A stretch of DNA of 64,000 nt from NCBI RefSeq assembly GCF_000004195.4, contig NC_030678.2, positions 96,492,904 through 96,556,903 of the forward strand, given 5' to 3'. The first letter of the stretch is position 1; each line of letters begins with the position of its first letter. Of the stretch, positions 49,101-60,489 are shown in pieces. Under the pieces are notes generated by a model. It was given only the letters and a program-made list of their open reading frames with translations. It was not told where the DNA came from and did no database searches. A program made the translations under genes and the position numbers. Origin of the DNA: Xenopus tropicalis. Lineage: Eukaryota > Chordata > Amphibia > Anura > Pipidae.

Positions 49101-52100
49101 TGACCCAGAGGAGAATCTGGCACCTGGGAGGAGGGCATCCCTCTCTGATCTCACCTGTGTGGATGACATTGAAGCCCTTTCCGTGCGTCAGCTAAAAGAG
49201 ATCTTGGCCAGAAATTTTGTTGACTATAAAGGCTGCTGTGAGAAGTGGGAACTCATGGAACGTGTTACCCGGTTATACAATGAACAAAAGGGTCTTAAGG
49301 AGATGGGTAAATTTAGAAATGAAAATTATGATTGTACTGTTTGGATGCTTTCTGCTCTTGGGTCTGTAGGTTTGAAATGGACTGAAGTGTAGAAGTTGTT
49401 GCAGACTCTGTATCATTCACAGCCCTTACATACCAATGTAGCCAGCTATTCCAATACTTTATTTTGCAGTCATTTGCTATGCTACAAGAAAGATAAGTAA
49501 AGAGCTGTGTCTTGTACACCACAAGGCCGCATATATAGAAAAAAACTTAAAAATGCTCCTTTTATAGTCTTTATTGGTCCAGCAAAGATCTTTCTTTCAA
49601 CAAAATAGCTGGTATAAACCTGTCTATGCATACAGTAAGCAATCATCTGGTTTGGCAAGGTCTTGTCCCAATTTCGCCTAGCAGCTGTTGCACTAAATGA
49701 GGCTAATTTGATCAAAAGTTATTTTTGGGGCCGTATGCAGATATATTATCCCAGTGTGGAAGATGGGATTTTTAGCTTTCCCTTTTGCTACCTGACTAAT
49801 TACAGTAAGGTGTAAGGACATTGTGGTTATTGGCATAGTGTGTACCTTTTTTATATTTGACATTAGTAAAGCTGGCTATACACGTTGAGATTTTTCTCTT
49901 TCTAGTGAATGGTTTCAGTGCGAAAACAGGTAGTTTTCCAAGCTTTAACTAGAAAATATTGCTTAATATGGTTATTTTTGTTAATGGACAAATCGTACTT
50001 TTAAACGATTGTTTCAGGATAAGCTTGGTCCTAGGATAACAAAAAGATCTTTTAAAAAAACTTAATGTGTATGGCCCATTTAAGTAATCTCATTTATTTT
50101 GTCATGTGAATTTTAAAGTGGGCAACAAAACACCCTATTATCATTTAAATGCCTGCCAATGCATTATACGTAATAATGCACTTTGAGTGGCATACAAATT
50201 GCGATTTACATGCAATGTATTTTTTGGCCATTTTGTTGCCAATGGAGAGCACAATTTCCACACAGGCAACCATGAACTCTTTGTGCCATTGCCCTCAAGC
50301 CTTTAAAGTATATGGAGTGAATACAGTAGTTAAGAAATATGATTATATGTTTTATAAAAGGCAGTATCAATGGTGTAGTATGATCTAAACCTGAAAGAAA
50401 GCTTTCAGTGGATTTTTATTGTAGCAATCATGTAGTGCTGCTTAGTTATTGGACAGATTACATCAGATACATCTTGGTGAGATGATTCACAGTATTTTCT
50501 ATGCAGGGACAGGTCCTCACAGCTTTTTTTTTTCTTCTTATAACTTGACTTGCATTGAACCATTTGAATGAAAACATCTTCATATATTTTACAATTTTTT
50601 TCATACATTCTGATTTTATCGCTGTTTATTTATACAGTTCTTGTTTTTATTGCAGCTGCTGCTGAAGCAGAAGGTAAGAAACTAACTGTGATTTGTTTTT
50701 TTTTTGGTTTTGTTTTTTTTAAATCTTTTTGTAAAGGTGGTCATAGATATGTTGAACAGGCACGGAATCTAACTGGTCACCTCCCCATGCAGAAATAACG
50801 GGGGAGCTTCCACTGTATTGTTCAATTGTTGGCCCAAACGAATGGCACAACAGCCGCTCCTTTTCTCATCCTCATTTTTAAACATGCCTGATCCCTGAAT
50901 GACAGATATCCAGTGTATGGACCTCGGCTAAAACTTTGTACAACATTACCCATATGTGTTCTAACCATCTTAAATCCTAGCTAAAGGGATTAGATGTATA
51001 TCAAAGGATCAAATAAATCTGGCTTAGGTTGGGGCACGCGAGGCAGTGTGTGAATGTGACTAGCAGCAATTCAGTTTTCTACATTAAGGCTAAAGGCAGA
51101 TAGTGGGATTTGTCGCCTGTGGCTAAATCTGCTCTACTGCTCCAGCATTAAAATTTTAGGGCATACACCAGTTTTTGCAACTTGTTTTCCCCAATATTTC
51201 AACCATTTTGTGTATCTTTGATGTTTTTCTTTAAAGTGCTTACTGACAGAATGTTTGGTATTTCCTTTTTTCTTTGTTGTTTATATATTCTCTTAAACTT
51301 TTCCATTACTTTCTTTTTGTTTATCTTGTATACTGGATCCCGTGTGGGCACTCCAGTCCGAGAGTGTTTTCAGACATACTTTTTAGGCTAAGGGTAGACG
51401 GTGCAGTTTTTCTGCTTTTCCGCCTACATTTTGTACAGATGCAGAGAGAAGTGAATCTGCTTCCCTCCACTTCTTCATGTAGCTTTACTGACAGACACAG
51501 CAAAAATGCATGCTGATGCTGTGCCTGTCAGTGCAGCTACAGCCACCTTTTCTTATATATTTAATATAATAGTAAGTCTGTCCTGTAACATCAGGTCTAA
51601 AATGCTTCCTGTAACATTTTGGTTTAAAATGTTTCATTTTCAAACTAAATGTCTAAACCAGGGATCCCCAACCTTATTTACCAATGAGCCACATTCAAAT
51701 GTAAAAAGAGTTGGGGAGCAACACAAGCATGAAAAATGTGCCCAGGGGCGCCAAATAAGGGCTGTGATTACCTGTTTGATAGCCCCTATGTAGATTGGCA
51801 GTCTACAGGATGTTCGGTTTGGCAGTACACTTGGTTTTTATGCAAGTAAAACTTGCCTGGAAGCCAGAAATTTAAAAAAATGAGTACCTGCTTTGAGGCT
51901 ACTGGGAGCAACATCTGACACTAAAAACTAGTTTTTAAAATATTAATATGCAATAAAAGTTGCCTATAGGTCTTGTTGATCATTTTTCACTGGTTTTCTT
52001 TTGTAAGTAATTGTTAATTGAAGTTCCTAAACCTGACTGTTTTGCCAACCTGACTGTTATGCCAACCTCGTCTCAACCTGATAGTTACAGCTTCTAATGC

Positions 52101-53816
52101 TAACGGACTCCTGCTGCACAAATATGGCAGCCTCCTCATAGAGAAACATGGGGGATCAGATAGGGAATGTAAAAGCATTGGGCAAATACTTTTATGGCAA
52201 ATTATAAAGTTCAAGCACAGATAGGTGTAAAAAAGGTTTCATTTCTGGTGTCAGATCTCAGGTGTGATCTCTTTAATATTCGTTTTTTCTTAGATTTATC
52301 TATTGTTTGCTGATAACATTTTCAACAAATTTATATCTACTATTATCTTTTTTTCTCTCTCAAGAAGATATTGTTTTCACTTTTATTAAAGGAGAACTAA
52401 AGCTTAACTAAAGACATAGGCTAGAAATGTTGTAATTTATGTTTTGTGCTTCTGTACCAGCCCAAGCCAACCACAGCCCTTTAGCAGGGAAGATATGTGC
52501 CCCCAAAGATGCCCCAGTAGGCCCCTATCTTTTTTGCTGATTCCCAGCACATGCTCTGTGCTGCTGTCAGTCCCTAAACTGCGTTTAGGGACCGACAATA
52601 CACTGTATATACAAAATATAAATGTCACAATAAAAGGCTGATTAGTAATTAACACAGATGATTACTGCATGGCAGCTCTGAAACCAGTGCTGTTAGCATC
52701 AGACTTTAATCATCAGCCCTTTAGGATCAGCTTATATGACAGACAAAGATAATTTTCTTTGCTTTATAATTTCTGACGATCCCTAAGCTTAGCTTCTCAA
52801 CAGCTGCTCAGAGCGCACTGAGCATGTGAGTGTCACAGACAGTTGTAACAGAAGTGTCTAGTATGGTCATCCCCTGTGACAACTTTAAAGGACTGGATTA
52901 TTACTACTGTAGAGATGTTAATCGTTTAGGCTGGTTCAATAAGTTCATTATTTAAAATATGGCATGTCTAGCCATATTCATTTTTAGGGTTTAGTTCTCC
53001 TTTAAGTGGTTCCTAATATACTATATCATTCTATCCCTTTTCTATAAATTTTTAGAAACTGGCCTGCTTCTCAAATATATGTTTCATTACATATAGTTAC
53101 ATAGGGTTGAAAAAAGACCAGTGTCCATCAAGTTCAACCCATCCAAGTAAACCGAGCACACCTAACCCACACCTACCAATCTATACACTCACATACATAA
53201 ACTATAAATACAACCACTAGTACTAACTGTAGATATTACAGTTCTGCATTAACTTTATGGAGTGTTTTTAACCCAAGATGAATTGTGATTACTCTCAGCT
53301 TTGATATAAGAATTTGCATCCACCTTTTTTAAAATGAATGCTAGATCTTAATTCTTGACCAGTAACAAAAACGAATTGGTAAAGACTCACTGAGGGTTGT
53401 CCTATGAGCACTTTTGCAGTTTAACTTCATTTTCTGTTTTAGTGGCTTCTAAAATACTCACAATTTTAGGCTGCTAATACCAGGCTTTTGGTTCAACAGT
53501 TCAGCTCTGAAAGTCAGAGTGTCTGCAACCCTGTCTATGCACTTTGTGAATAGTTAACCCTAGGATTGCTAACTTCTTGGTTTTTATAGTATGTATAGAT
53601 ATCTCTGTTTTATAGTCTCTCCTTATTTTTTTCTCAGGCATTAATGGTACAACAAGCGAAGAGAATATCTGCAAGGTCTGCATGGACTCCCCTATCGACT
53701 GTGTTCTCTTAGAGTGTGGCCATATGGTGACTTGCACCAAGTGTGGCAAGCGCATGAGTGAATGCCCTATCTGTCGACAGTATGTAGTGAGAGCAGTGCA
53801 TGTATTCCGTTCCTGA
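42945..53816 (+). CDS. rffl: rffl, rififylin (CARP2) RING E3 ubiquitin ligase, spliced over six coding exons
   Basis: Joined exons (42945-43112, 45601-45951, 46469-46531, 49096-49306, 50656-50673, 53638-53816) keep one frame and give 329 residues; human RFFL is about 363. Order: conserved start [14 protein letters not shown]-like finger with eight Cys (43, 46, 59, 62, 67, 70, 81, 84); SAP-like helices at about 96-131; variable linker; GRRASLSDL (205-213); second SAP-like segment 222-255 ([12 protein letters not shown]); RING with C282, C285, C297, H299, C303, C306, C313, C316; end VFRS. CNW near the start and final VFRS fit RFFL; the paralogue RNF34 ends VFKS. Family knowledge: a membrane- and endosome-associated E3 acting on caspase-8/10, p53 and recycling cargo; a few residues of the linker differ, but all zinc ligands are present. 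Confidence 0.93.
43113..45600 (+). other. rffl: rffl intron 2
   Basis: GT-AG intron of 2.5 kb. It contains a T2-like fragment at 44151-44230 and dispersed-repeat pieces with the CTTTCTCAAACCATG / CCTTGAGAAAGGTCC-type motifs near 44060 and 45085. Open frames on both strands near 42905-43320 are extensions or shadows of exon 2. Nothing else recognised. Confidence 0.85.
44151..44230 (-). mobile_element. T2-like MITE end fragment
   Basis: On the minus strand it begins TTAAAGGAGAACTAAAGC and follows the first 90 bases of the element at 52386-53005 (GCTAGAAA, CAACCACA, CCCTTTAGCAG). The rest is missing. Confidence 0.65.
45601..45951 (+). CDS. rffl: rffl exon 3, rest of FYVE-like finger and SAP-like region
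   Basis: Acceptor TTTTCTTTAG at 45600, donor GCA|GTAAGT at 45952; 351 nt, 117 codons, phase 0 at both ends. It encodes residues 57-173: zinc ligands C59, C62, C67, C70, C81, C84, then [15 protein letters not shown] and [14 protein letters not shown], the helical pair typical of rififylin/RNF34, then a Ser/Thr/Pro-rich linker. Confidence 0.93.
45952..46468 (+). other. rffl: rffl intron 3
   Basis: GT-AG intron of 517 bp, about half of it the hAT-like repeat at 46064-46338. Nothing else recognised. Confidence 0.85.
46064..46338. mobile_element. hAT-like repeat, copy A
   Basis: It begins CAGGGGTTCCCAAACTTTC and contains GAGCCACAGTCAAATGTAAA, GCCAAATAAGGGCT and GAGCAACATC. All have counterparts in the repeat at 51659-51918. 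The right terminus is lost. Confidence 0.65.
46469..46531 (+). CDS. rffl: rffl exon 4 (63 nt, linker)
   Basis: Acceptor TACTTTCCTTTTAG at 46468, donor TCTGAA|GTAAGT at 46532. It has 21 codons in phase 0, reading [10 protein letters not shown] then [11 protein letters not shown] (residues 174-194). The linker is poorly conserved in the family, so support comes from the strong splice sites and the phase match on both sides. Confidence 0.8.
46532..49095 (+). other. rffl: rffl intron 4
   Basis: GT-AG intron of 2.6 kb holding the T2-like element at 47803-48581. The remainder is AT-rich with no recognised feature. Confidence 0.85.
47803..48581. mobile_element. T2-like MITE, 779 bp
   Basis: It starts TTAAAGGACATGTCAACCC and ends GGGTTGACATCTCCTTTAA, inverted repeats with TTAA at both borders. 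A GC-richer right part contains GATGTCACC and GGTGACATG in opposite orientation. It is longer than the other copies, and the AT-rich centre (48060-48330) may be a later insertion. Confidence 0.8.
49096..49306 (+). CDS. rffl: rffl exon 5, second SAP-like segment
   Basis: Acceptor GTCTTTCAG at 49095; donor GAGATGG|GTAAAT at 49307. The exon has 70 codons plus one base (residues 195-264). [22 protein letters not shown] and [16 protein letters not shown] are almost unchanged from mammalian RFFL. If the donor were skipped, translation would run on in the intron to a stop near 49390. Confidence 0.92.
49307..50655 (+). other. rffl: rffl intron 5
   Basis: GT-AG intron of 1.35 kb between exon 5 and the microexon. 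It contains the MITE at 49868-50085. The 3' end has a long T-rich tract (50620-50652) before the TTGCAG acceptor, plus an alternative TATACAG 18 bases upstream. Confidence 0.75.
49868..50085. mobile_element. Short MITE with GGCTATACACGTTG / AATGTGTATGGCCC ends
   Basis: AAAGCTGGCTATACACGTTGA on the left is matched by inverted AATGTGTATGGCCCATTT on the right. Interior motifs such as TTAACTAGAAAATATT and AACGATTGTTTC show partial mirror symmetry. Confidence 0.55.
50656..50673 (+). CDS. rffl: rffl exon 6, an 18-nt microexon
   Basis: The sequence CTGCTGCTGAAGCAGAAG is bounded by acceptor TTTTTATTGCAG and donor GTAAGA. With the base carried from exon 5 it encodes AAAEAE (residues 265-270), and it leaves one base, so phase is 1 on both sides. 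Inclusion or skipping therefore both keep the frame into the RING exon. It sits in the variable linker between the second SAP-like segment and the RING. Good splice sites and exact phase make it likely real, perhaps alternatively used. Confidence 0.72.
51659..51918. mobile_element. hAT-like repeat, copy B
   Basis: It begins CAGGGATCCCCAACCTTATT and shares GAGCCACATTCAAATGTAAA, GCCAAATAAGGGCT and GGGAGCAACATC with 46064-46338. The far end is degraded. Confidence 0.7.
52386..53005. mobile_element. T2-like MITE, 620 bp
   Basis: It starts TTAAAGGAGAACTAAAGC and ends GGGTTTAGTTCTCCTTTAA, inverted repeats bordered by TTAA. A subterminal pair is seen in ACATAGGCTAGAAATG and CATGTCTAGCCATATTC. The fragment at 44151-44230 is from the same family. 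Confidence 0.85.
53095..53240. repeat. High-copy frog dispersed repeat
   Basis: The string AGTTACATAGGGTTGAAAAA followed by GTCCATCAAGTTCAACCC is a very common amphibian dispersed repeat; I cannot name its class from sequence alone. It lies 400 bp upstream of the RING exon acceptor. Confidence 0.55.
53638..53816 (+). CDS. rffl: rffl exon 7, RING finger and stop
   Basis: Acceptor TTTTTTCTCAG at 53637. The first base pair completes a Gly codon; 59 residues and TGA (53814-53816) follow. The C3HC4 ring has the spacing C-x2-C-x11-C-x-H-x3-C-x2-C-x6-C-x2-C, as in the IAP/CARP type, with [19 protein letters not shown] the most conserved part. The protein ends RAVHVFRS. Confidence 0.95.
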
Positions 53817-56800
53817 CTCCCTTAACTGCCTGGATTACTATTCTGCTTGGAACAGAAGGCAGCTTCAGCTATACTTTTCCTTCAGGTATAGTGCTGTATC
53901 AGTGTCCAGCTGCCTGGATAAAGAGATTATGGAGGACTGCCTTTTCCCCTTGCAACATGTACAACATTAATGTGGAATTTTTACTTTACATTTAGACATC
54001 TTTTGCACTTCTTTTCAAAAGTTCATTTTGGGAACTTTTTACTCTTGTGAATGTTCTGTAACCAGGGATGCCAAACCTGCACCAATTTTAATATCTGATT
54101 CAGCAAGCAGTAATTTACACCAGGTGTAGAGCTGTCACATCCCTGAACAAAGGGAAATCATATCCACACATAGGCTTGAGCGTTTATCTTCTGTGAAATA
54201 ACGGAGTTTCAGATAGACAGGGTAAGTACAGGGTAAACATCTGATTTGTTTGGTATTTGTCAAATATTTAAATTTAAGATTATGGTATGATAATGACCCA
54301 AGCAAATCATACAACCATTCAGGTGACAATGGCCTATATATTTTTCAAATATACTTTTTAAAGTCTAATTGGTGCCTTTCCCTGTTGCCTTAACCTCTAT
54401 CATAAATGAAGAGCTTTTAAGGAGAAATCTGAGAGAAAGAAATTGTTTTGTACTTTGAAATTTAATATTTTGATACAGCATTTAGCAGTGACATTTTTTT
54501 AGCGTTTTGTCTTTCCATTTTAAAAGCTATTAAGGTTAGGTAACATAAATAACCAAATGGATAAAGGTAATATGTTTATACTGGAAGGACTGGTAATTGT
54601 TCTTAATACAAACTGTTATTTTTATTTTGTATTTGCACTGCAAAATTATTTTCTTATTGAGGACAAAAATATCACTGGAACAAATGTGTCTAAATCCTTA
54701 TTAAGGTGTTATAATTTTCTGAGCTTTTGTGTCCACAGCACTATTAAATTAAGGTGCAATAAGGCTGCTTGTCAGTTCATGGGAAACCAAAAAATGAAGT
54801 TAATAAATCCATCAGAGACTGGAGTACCAACCAACGTTGGACCATTACTTTTATTTTTCAGGGTAGGCACTGAGACCTACTCATGAGGTACCATTATAGC
54901 ATTATAGTTAATGGTGCCCTTATTATGGCTTCTCTGTTTAGTCTGAGACATGCTGGCATAGTGTCAGTTTTTTGTTCGTATTTCTGAAAGCCAGGGGTGT
55001 AGAGTGATGATAATCCTTGCACAAGCTGCAGTATATAGAAATTATGGTTTCCCTGGTTCTCTAAAGACACATATTTTGAAGAATTTAGGGGAAATGTAAA
55101 TTGGGCTAAACAGGGAAGTAAAAAGAATAATAGAGCAACAGTTAGTGATTGTTAACGTTTTTCTCAGGGAACCCAAAGTTTAACAATCTGCTTTGCAACC
55201 TAAACATTGATTTATAACCATATAGTCACCCTGTTTTAATAATTATATTTAACTGTGGGAAAAAAATCGGTGACTCATGGAGACCCAAACTGAGAATCCC
55301 TGTTTTAAGATATATGGGCATCACAACATTATTTGCAAACCTTAGTTGGCGTTGCCTTGCTTGTTCTGATAGAACATTTATTGAATTACCTCCTTAGTCT
55401 CAAGCACTTTTGGAGGAAATGCATGTTCTGGGAAGCACTTTTTTTTAATAATAGTTTTTATAGCAAAAAATGTGGTCCTTAAGATTCTTTTCGAATGTGA
55501 TAAAACTTTTTTAGGTTTGCATCAGTTTAAAATCTATAAAAGCCCATTTACTGAGCTATGGTACTTTGGCTGCTGGCTGAAAATATCAGTTATAGAACCA
55601 TTCATATCTATATATGGAATTCTTATATCATGCTCAGATTTAGGCATAGTATAATCTCTGCATCAACTAGTACAAATAAATCATATCAAAAATGGTTTCA
55701 GCTAAGGCAGTCTTTTAATGGGGACATGATCTTATTTTATTTAATATGTTAAAGGAGAAGGAAGGAAAAAAGTGATTGTAATTGCTTACCAGGACTGGCT
55801 ATTCATTCATGCATGAGGCCAAGGCCCAGTAATTCTGAGCACAACCTCTGTGTCATTCATCCCCTGGATCTGTTTTAACTTGTTATATAGCACAGTACAC
55901 AGGGCAGATACTTGATTTGGGACTCTGAAAGGTAGTAAGGTAGCAATGTAAATCTAGATCAAAGGTGAAGAAGCATAAGTCAAGCACAGTTCACTGACAC
56001 ATTGGTTTGCTGTGCCCATCTGTTCAAATTGAAGTTGGGGTGAAAGGCAGCAGCACTGGATCCCTATTTTCTCGAATTTTCTCCAGTCTAAATTTCTGTG
56101 TGACCCTAGCCTTAATGTACCCTCATGCACCATATGGCACATTTATTTACAAACATGTAAATAAATTTCACAGTGATGCTAAACTGAGAATATATTTATA
56201 TTAAAACTTTTAAGTGCCACCAAAGGTAGAATTTATGACACCCAATAATAGTTGCTCTGCAATGTAGCCACTGCTATGGTGTGCCAGGTCATGCTTCACT
56301 ATCCTCTATTAATAGACTAAAGAATTATTGACATATTATGCCAGTCAGGAAGCCTTTTATAATACAGAGTATAACTTTGATAGAGCTATTTCTGTCTATT
56401 GTACACAGATTATTAATTATAGGTGGAGACGCAGTCAGAGAGCCCTCCTAATTTTTCATAGCCTTACGTCTAGAGGCCTTAACAACAAAATGGGTTATTT
56501 CGCACATCATATTACCACAAGAAGGCTCAGTAACATTGTCAAAAATACTGATGCAAAATGACATGAAAACTATGCTCTATAACCATAGTGCACAGAGGCT
56601 GGCGGGACTGTTTATAGTGTAGTAATTATAAATTCATAATAAGTGAGACACCAGCTAAGCATAGGTACCTGTTTTCCTTTACAGTGACAAATAACAATGT
56701 TCTGCTTACAAAATGTGTGCTGAGTATCATATCTGCAAAACTTACGCTGTCCACTTAAATTCTGAACATGCTGCAATGTCTGATACCTTTATTCTGAATA

Positions 56801-57225
56801 TGGTTCACAAGGGGTATATGGTATATATATTTAATTAATTCTTATATAAATGAGGACTGTTCAGTACTCTACCATTCATATGTCTCCTATTCGGGGAACA
56901 TGTATAGAATGGCTCTTACACAGCACTCATGGTACCGATAATGTAGAGCCAACAAGTTCATTTGAAGTGCAGAATCCTCCTTGAGCTACATTGAGGTGAT
57001 ACTGTGCTCTCAGCTGCTGTCTGCAATGGACTGGTTCTGAAAAGGGCTTAACCTGTTAGCTGGACTCATGGGTACTACATTTCCTTTGGCCTTTTGTGCC
57101 TTTGATTGTAAATTAAAGTTTGGCTTGTTAATAGTCCAATAAACTTGGGTGCTCTGGGGATATTTGTAATGAAAGAGAAATGCTTTATTTTATTTTGTAA
57201 TAAAGCTATAATTGATTTTAATGAT
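53817..57225 (+). other. rffl: rffl 3' UTR (probable)
   Basis: From the stop codon to a likely cleavage site after AATAAA at 57199-57204, an untranslated region of about 3.4 kb without recognised transposons, which suggests it is kept as exon. An earlier AATAAA at 57138-57143 is an alternative. The length fits the long 3' UTR of mammalian RFFL. Several earlier weak signals (for example near 56158) could give shorter forms. Confidence 0.55.
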
Positions 57226-57250
57226 CTTGTTTTGGGGTTTTTCTTTGTGC
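57138..57250 (+). terminator. Polyadenylation signals and downstream GU-rich element
   Basis: AATAAA at 57138-57143 and 57199-57204. The second is followed within about 30 bases by the T/G-rich stretch GATCTTGTTTTGGGG and TTTTTCTTTG, the typical downstream element. Cleavage is expected near 57215-57225. Confidence 0.6.
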
Positions 57251-60161
57251 CACCGTTTAAAGAACTAAATGCAACTGAAGCAAACCCAGTCACGCAGTTC
57301 ATACACACTGAATGTTTATTCATACAGTTATGTGATATACTCTGAATCCACGTGCCATTAGCCTTGAGGTATAATTATAAAAGACAACCCGCCACTGATA
57401 GCCAGAGGAGAACTCTGGCAAACTCTTTACGCCTTCATGAATATGCCCTTCTTTATGTCCGTAGGAGAGGCAGGATATGTATATCCCCATTAGAGAAATC
57501 AGTGCAAATATATACCAATGACAATGCATCTACTAATACATTAATTAATAATTGTATTCTTGATGCAGGATTATCCCCTAGCTTTTATACATTTTTGTTT
57601 TTTTCAGCCTGTCTGTTGTCTGTAGAAGCCTTTGTTCTATATTTTTACCTAGATCCTTCTAATCTCCTCCCAAATCCACAGTCTTTTTGCTTCCTTTTGG
57701 ACACCTGACCAAATTTTCCATCAAAACTGATAATTCTCTGTCTGCAGGATTTCAGGATAATCTTTAGCAAAAATTGGTCACACTTGCCCACAGTCACACA
57801 GTATGGGTTAAAATGGCTAAACTGCTTGCCCAAACCTGGGCATGTGTAGTCGGCTTTAATTCTTCTCATTGGTGACAAAAAAAAGACTGGTTTAGTGTGC
57901 CCTGCACTATACAAATCCTCAGCTAAATACAAAATTACTACACAAAAATATGTTTGCACATTGGTCACCTTCCTTGCTACTACAAAAGTTTTTATTTTTT
58001 GGGAATGGAAAGGTGGCATCTTTGTTTTTAACCATGTGACTTCCAACCCCTCATAGACATAAACATTTGAGGTATTTGGATGCATAAACTTCAAGTAAGT
58101 TTAGGAATTCACATGGGGTTTTAGGAACTGAATGCTCGAACCCTGAGGCTTGAGTATTAATAATTAGCCCCATAATATATTTACTTTGTTAGTGTCAGGT
58201 GACTGGGCTATTACTGTGACTAGTTTCGGAAATATTAGCCTGGAAGGAGCTGTGTTTGTGTCACAGGAAAACAAAATCTGTACAACATAAATTATGACAG
58301 CTGGGTTGAAAGTGGTAGACATGCTTTTAAAATGCAATAAAAATTGAATTGATTTCAAACATCAGTTTTGTGTACTTCACAAGATGTGCTGCTGTTCTGG
58401 TACAAACTAATTAAGAAAAGGATTTGCCTCCAAACAGACTGCAATCAGTAACAAAACTATCAATACTATCTTGCAGCTGCCATAACATTCAAATGAAACA
58501 TTTCCTATAAATGGAAAGAACCTTATTTTAAACAGCTGGAAATGTTCTATAGCTTGTTCTGAAATCATTCACAAGGGACAGTACTTCGCCTTGTAATTAT
58601 ATTTGTAATATGTTGAAAAGAGTTAATGTGGTTGTTACATAAGAATGAAATAGAAAAATAAGTATGATTTAAATCGAAAAACTATACAGAAAATTCTCCA
58701 ATTAATGGATTTAAAGAATGGCTTAGAGCTTGAAAAGACTGCATAATGTGTTTCTATAAGTTTTGTTTTTCCCACTCTGTACAGCTGTAGGAGTGTGGGA
58801 TTTGCCCTTCTCTGCAAACAGGTTTAGATAAGTTACAGCTTGCTTCATTATTTCAATTAACTTAATCATTATTACAGAAAAGATATGAATCATGTTCTAC
58901 TGTTATGGCTTATATTTGAGCCAACACATATACTGGCCTCCAAACTCAAACTACCCCCCCTCCCCCTCAGTTTTCTACTACACTGTCCCCCTACTATGGG
59001 GAAATGTTGCCATTAAAGGATTATTACACAGCATAAAGGCTGTTGGGGATGATGAGGGAGCTTTTGGCTAGCTAGCCTGGGTGTAACTACAGCCTAAACT
59101 AGGCTTTAACTGCCAGCTGGGTTAGAAATCTAAAATAAAGCTGCAAGAGAGAGACAGTGCAGTGTAAAGCTGGGCATACATCTGGTAAAACAATTTGTCC
59201 AACCACACACTGGGACAAACCCATTTTAAACCAGGTTAGGAAAGACATAAATGCATTTCATTCTAAGAGCTTCTGGCAAGCTCCAGTTCAGGAGGAAGGG
59301 GAACACCTCTGGTGGCACATGGTCCTTCATGAAAAACCAAAACCACTGTAAACAAATCCTCCAAAAAGCCAGATGGTGAAAGTGAACCCTCAACATTTTT
59401 CCTATACAGCAGCTACCCTAACCACTAAACAACTGAAGCACCAGTCTGGAATTAGCAAATTTGGTAGCAGATGGTCCCTAATGAATAACTAAGGCCTGTT
59501 ACCTCATGGTAGGTTAACCAAATTATTTCAACAGAGAAGGAAGCTTTATTGGATCAAGCACAGAAAACAGAATCATTCTGTAGCTTGGAGAGATCTTTCT
59601 CAGCCGCCTGTTACAATATCTTTTTATTGTCTATCATACTATAGCAAGCTTATGTGTCTTAATTGGTTAATAATCACTTAGTCATTCTGATCAGGTAAAA
59701 TAACAACATTCCATCAAATCTCATCATTATAAATATGTCACTATCGCTAGTTTCTAAGCAAATTTTATTTGAAGCTACATTAGTCATCACCTCATACTTC
59801 TTATTGGTTTAGGCAAATGCCTACAATGCACAGCGTCCTGAATTCAATTGCCATCTAAGCTACATGGGGGTTAGACATTGTTGTGCTAAACTGCAAAATG
59901 TTTAATGTTTTAATTGTAGTTAATGGAAAGGGGCAAATTTACATTGCAGTCAAGGTTTTTTTATTTAAACTCTACAATAGCATATACATTGCTTACCTAG
60001 TTAGAGAAGCTCCTTTTCTCTATGCTACAACTCTCATTTTGCCAGGGTGAATGCCAGTCCATAGTGGAGAAAGAAACATTTGTGATTTGTCATGTGATCA
60101 CCTAGACTTTAGCCCACTATGAAATATATGTTCTAACAAACTGAGACCATCAGCCTGCCCA

Positions 60162-60262
60162 ATGGGGTAATGGTCAGAGTTCTCACCTTGCAAATTGTAA
60201 TGCCAAGAACCCAGGACCTGGGGTTGCAATTTACAAGGTGAGAACTCTAACCACTACACCAT
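60162..60262. repeat. Inverted pair of tRNA-like (SINE-type) sequences
   Basis: The left arm (60162-60200) and the inverted right arm (60224-60262) match at about five of every six positions. Each reads like a tRNA 5' half: GGTGTAGTGGTTAGAGTTC on the minus strand and GGGGTAATGGTCAGAGTTC on the plus, the first resembling a pol III A box, followed by CTCACCTTG. The intervening AACCCAGGACCTGGGGTTG is itself palindromic. Neither arm can form a full tRNA, so it is a SINE-derived or MITE fold-back. Confidence 0.6.
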
Positions 60263-60306
60263 CATGTTGGATGGTGACTGCTGCAAATCCATACTGGGGA
60301 ATTATT

Positions 60307-60489
60307 AGGACGAAGACACACGAGGAGATTAGTAGCCGCAACTTTTAAAAAAGTTAAAACAACTAATTCACAGATTAGTTGCAGCGACTTTTATAATATT
60401 CTATGGCATGAAAGTTGCCGCAATTAGTAGCCACGACTGACTTTTTAAAAATTTGCAGCTATTAATTACCCTGTGTGTCTTTGCCCTTA
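60307..60489. mobile_element. Harbinger-like MITE, diverged
   Basis: The ends GACGAAGACACACGAGGAGATTAG and (inverted) AAGGGCAAAGACACACAGGG, with internal ATTAGTAGCCGCAACTTTTA and AAAGTTGCCGCAATTAGTAG, place it in the GACTAATCTCC group seen at 25161-25308. Confidence 0.6.

Larger units (their letters stand above)
50674..53637 (+). other. rffl: rffl intron 6
   Basis: GT-AG intron of 3 kb after the microexon, holding the hAT-like repeat at 51659-51918, the T2-like element at 52386-53005, the frog dispersed repeat at 53095-53240 and a GGTGGTCATAGATATG-type repeat from about 50733 to 50940. Confidence 0.8.

Noticed and set aside
57320..57529. Minus-strand frame ending before an AATAAA, as the 3' end of a convergent gene
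   Set aside because: I recognise no family and see no clear acceptor; it overlaps the region just past the rffl polyadenylation site.
60162..60262. A functional tRNA gene
   Set aside because: Only an A-box-like half is present in each arm; acceptor stem and T-arm cannot be formed.
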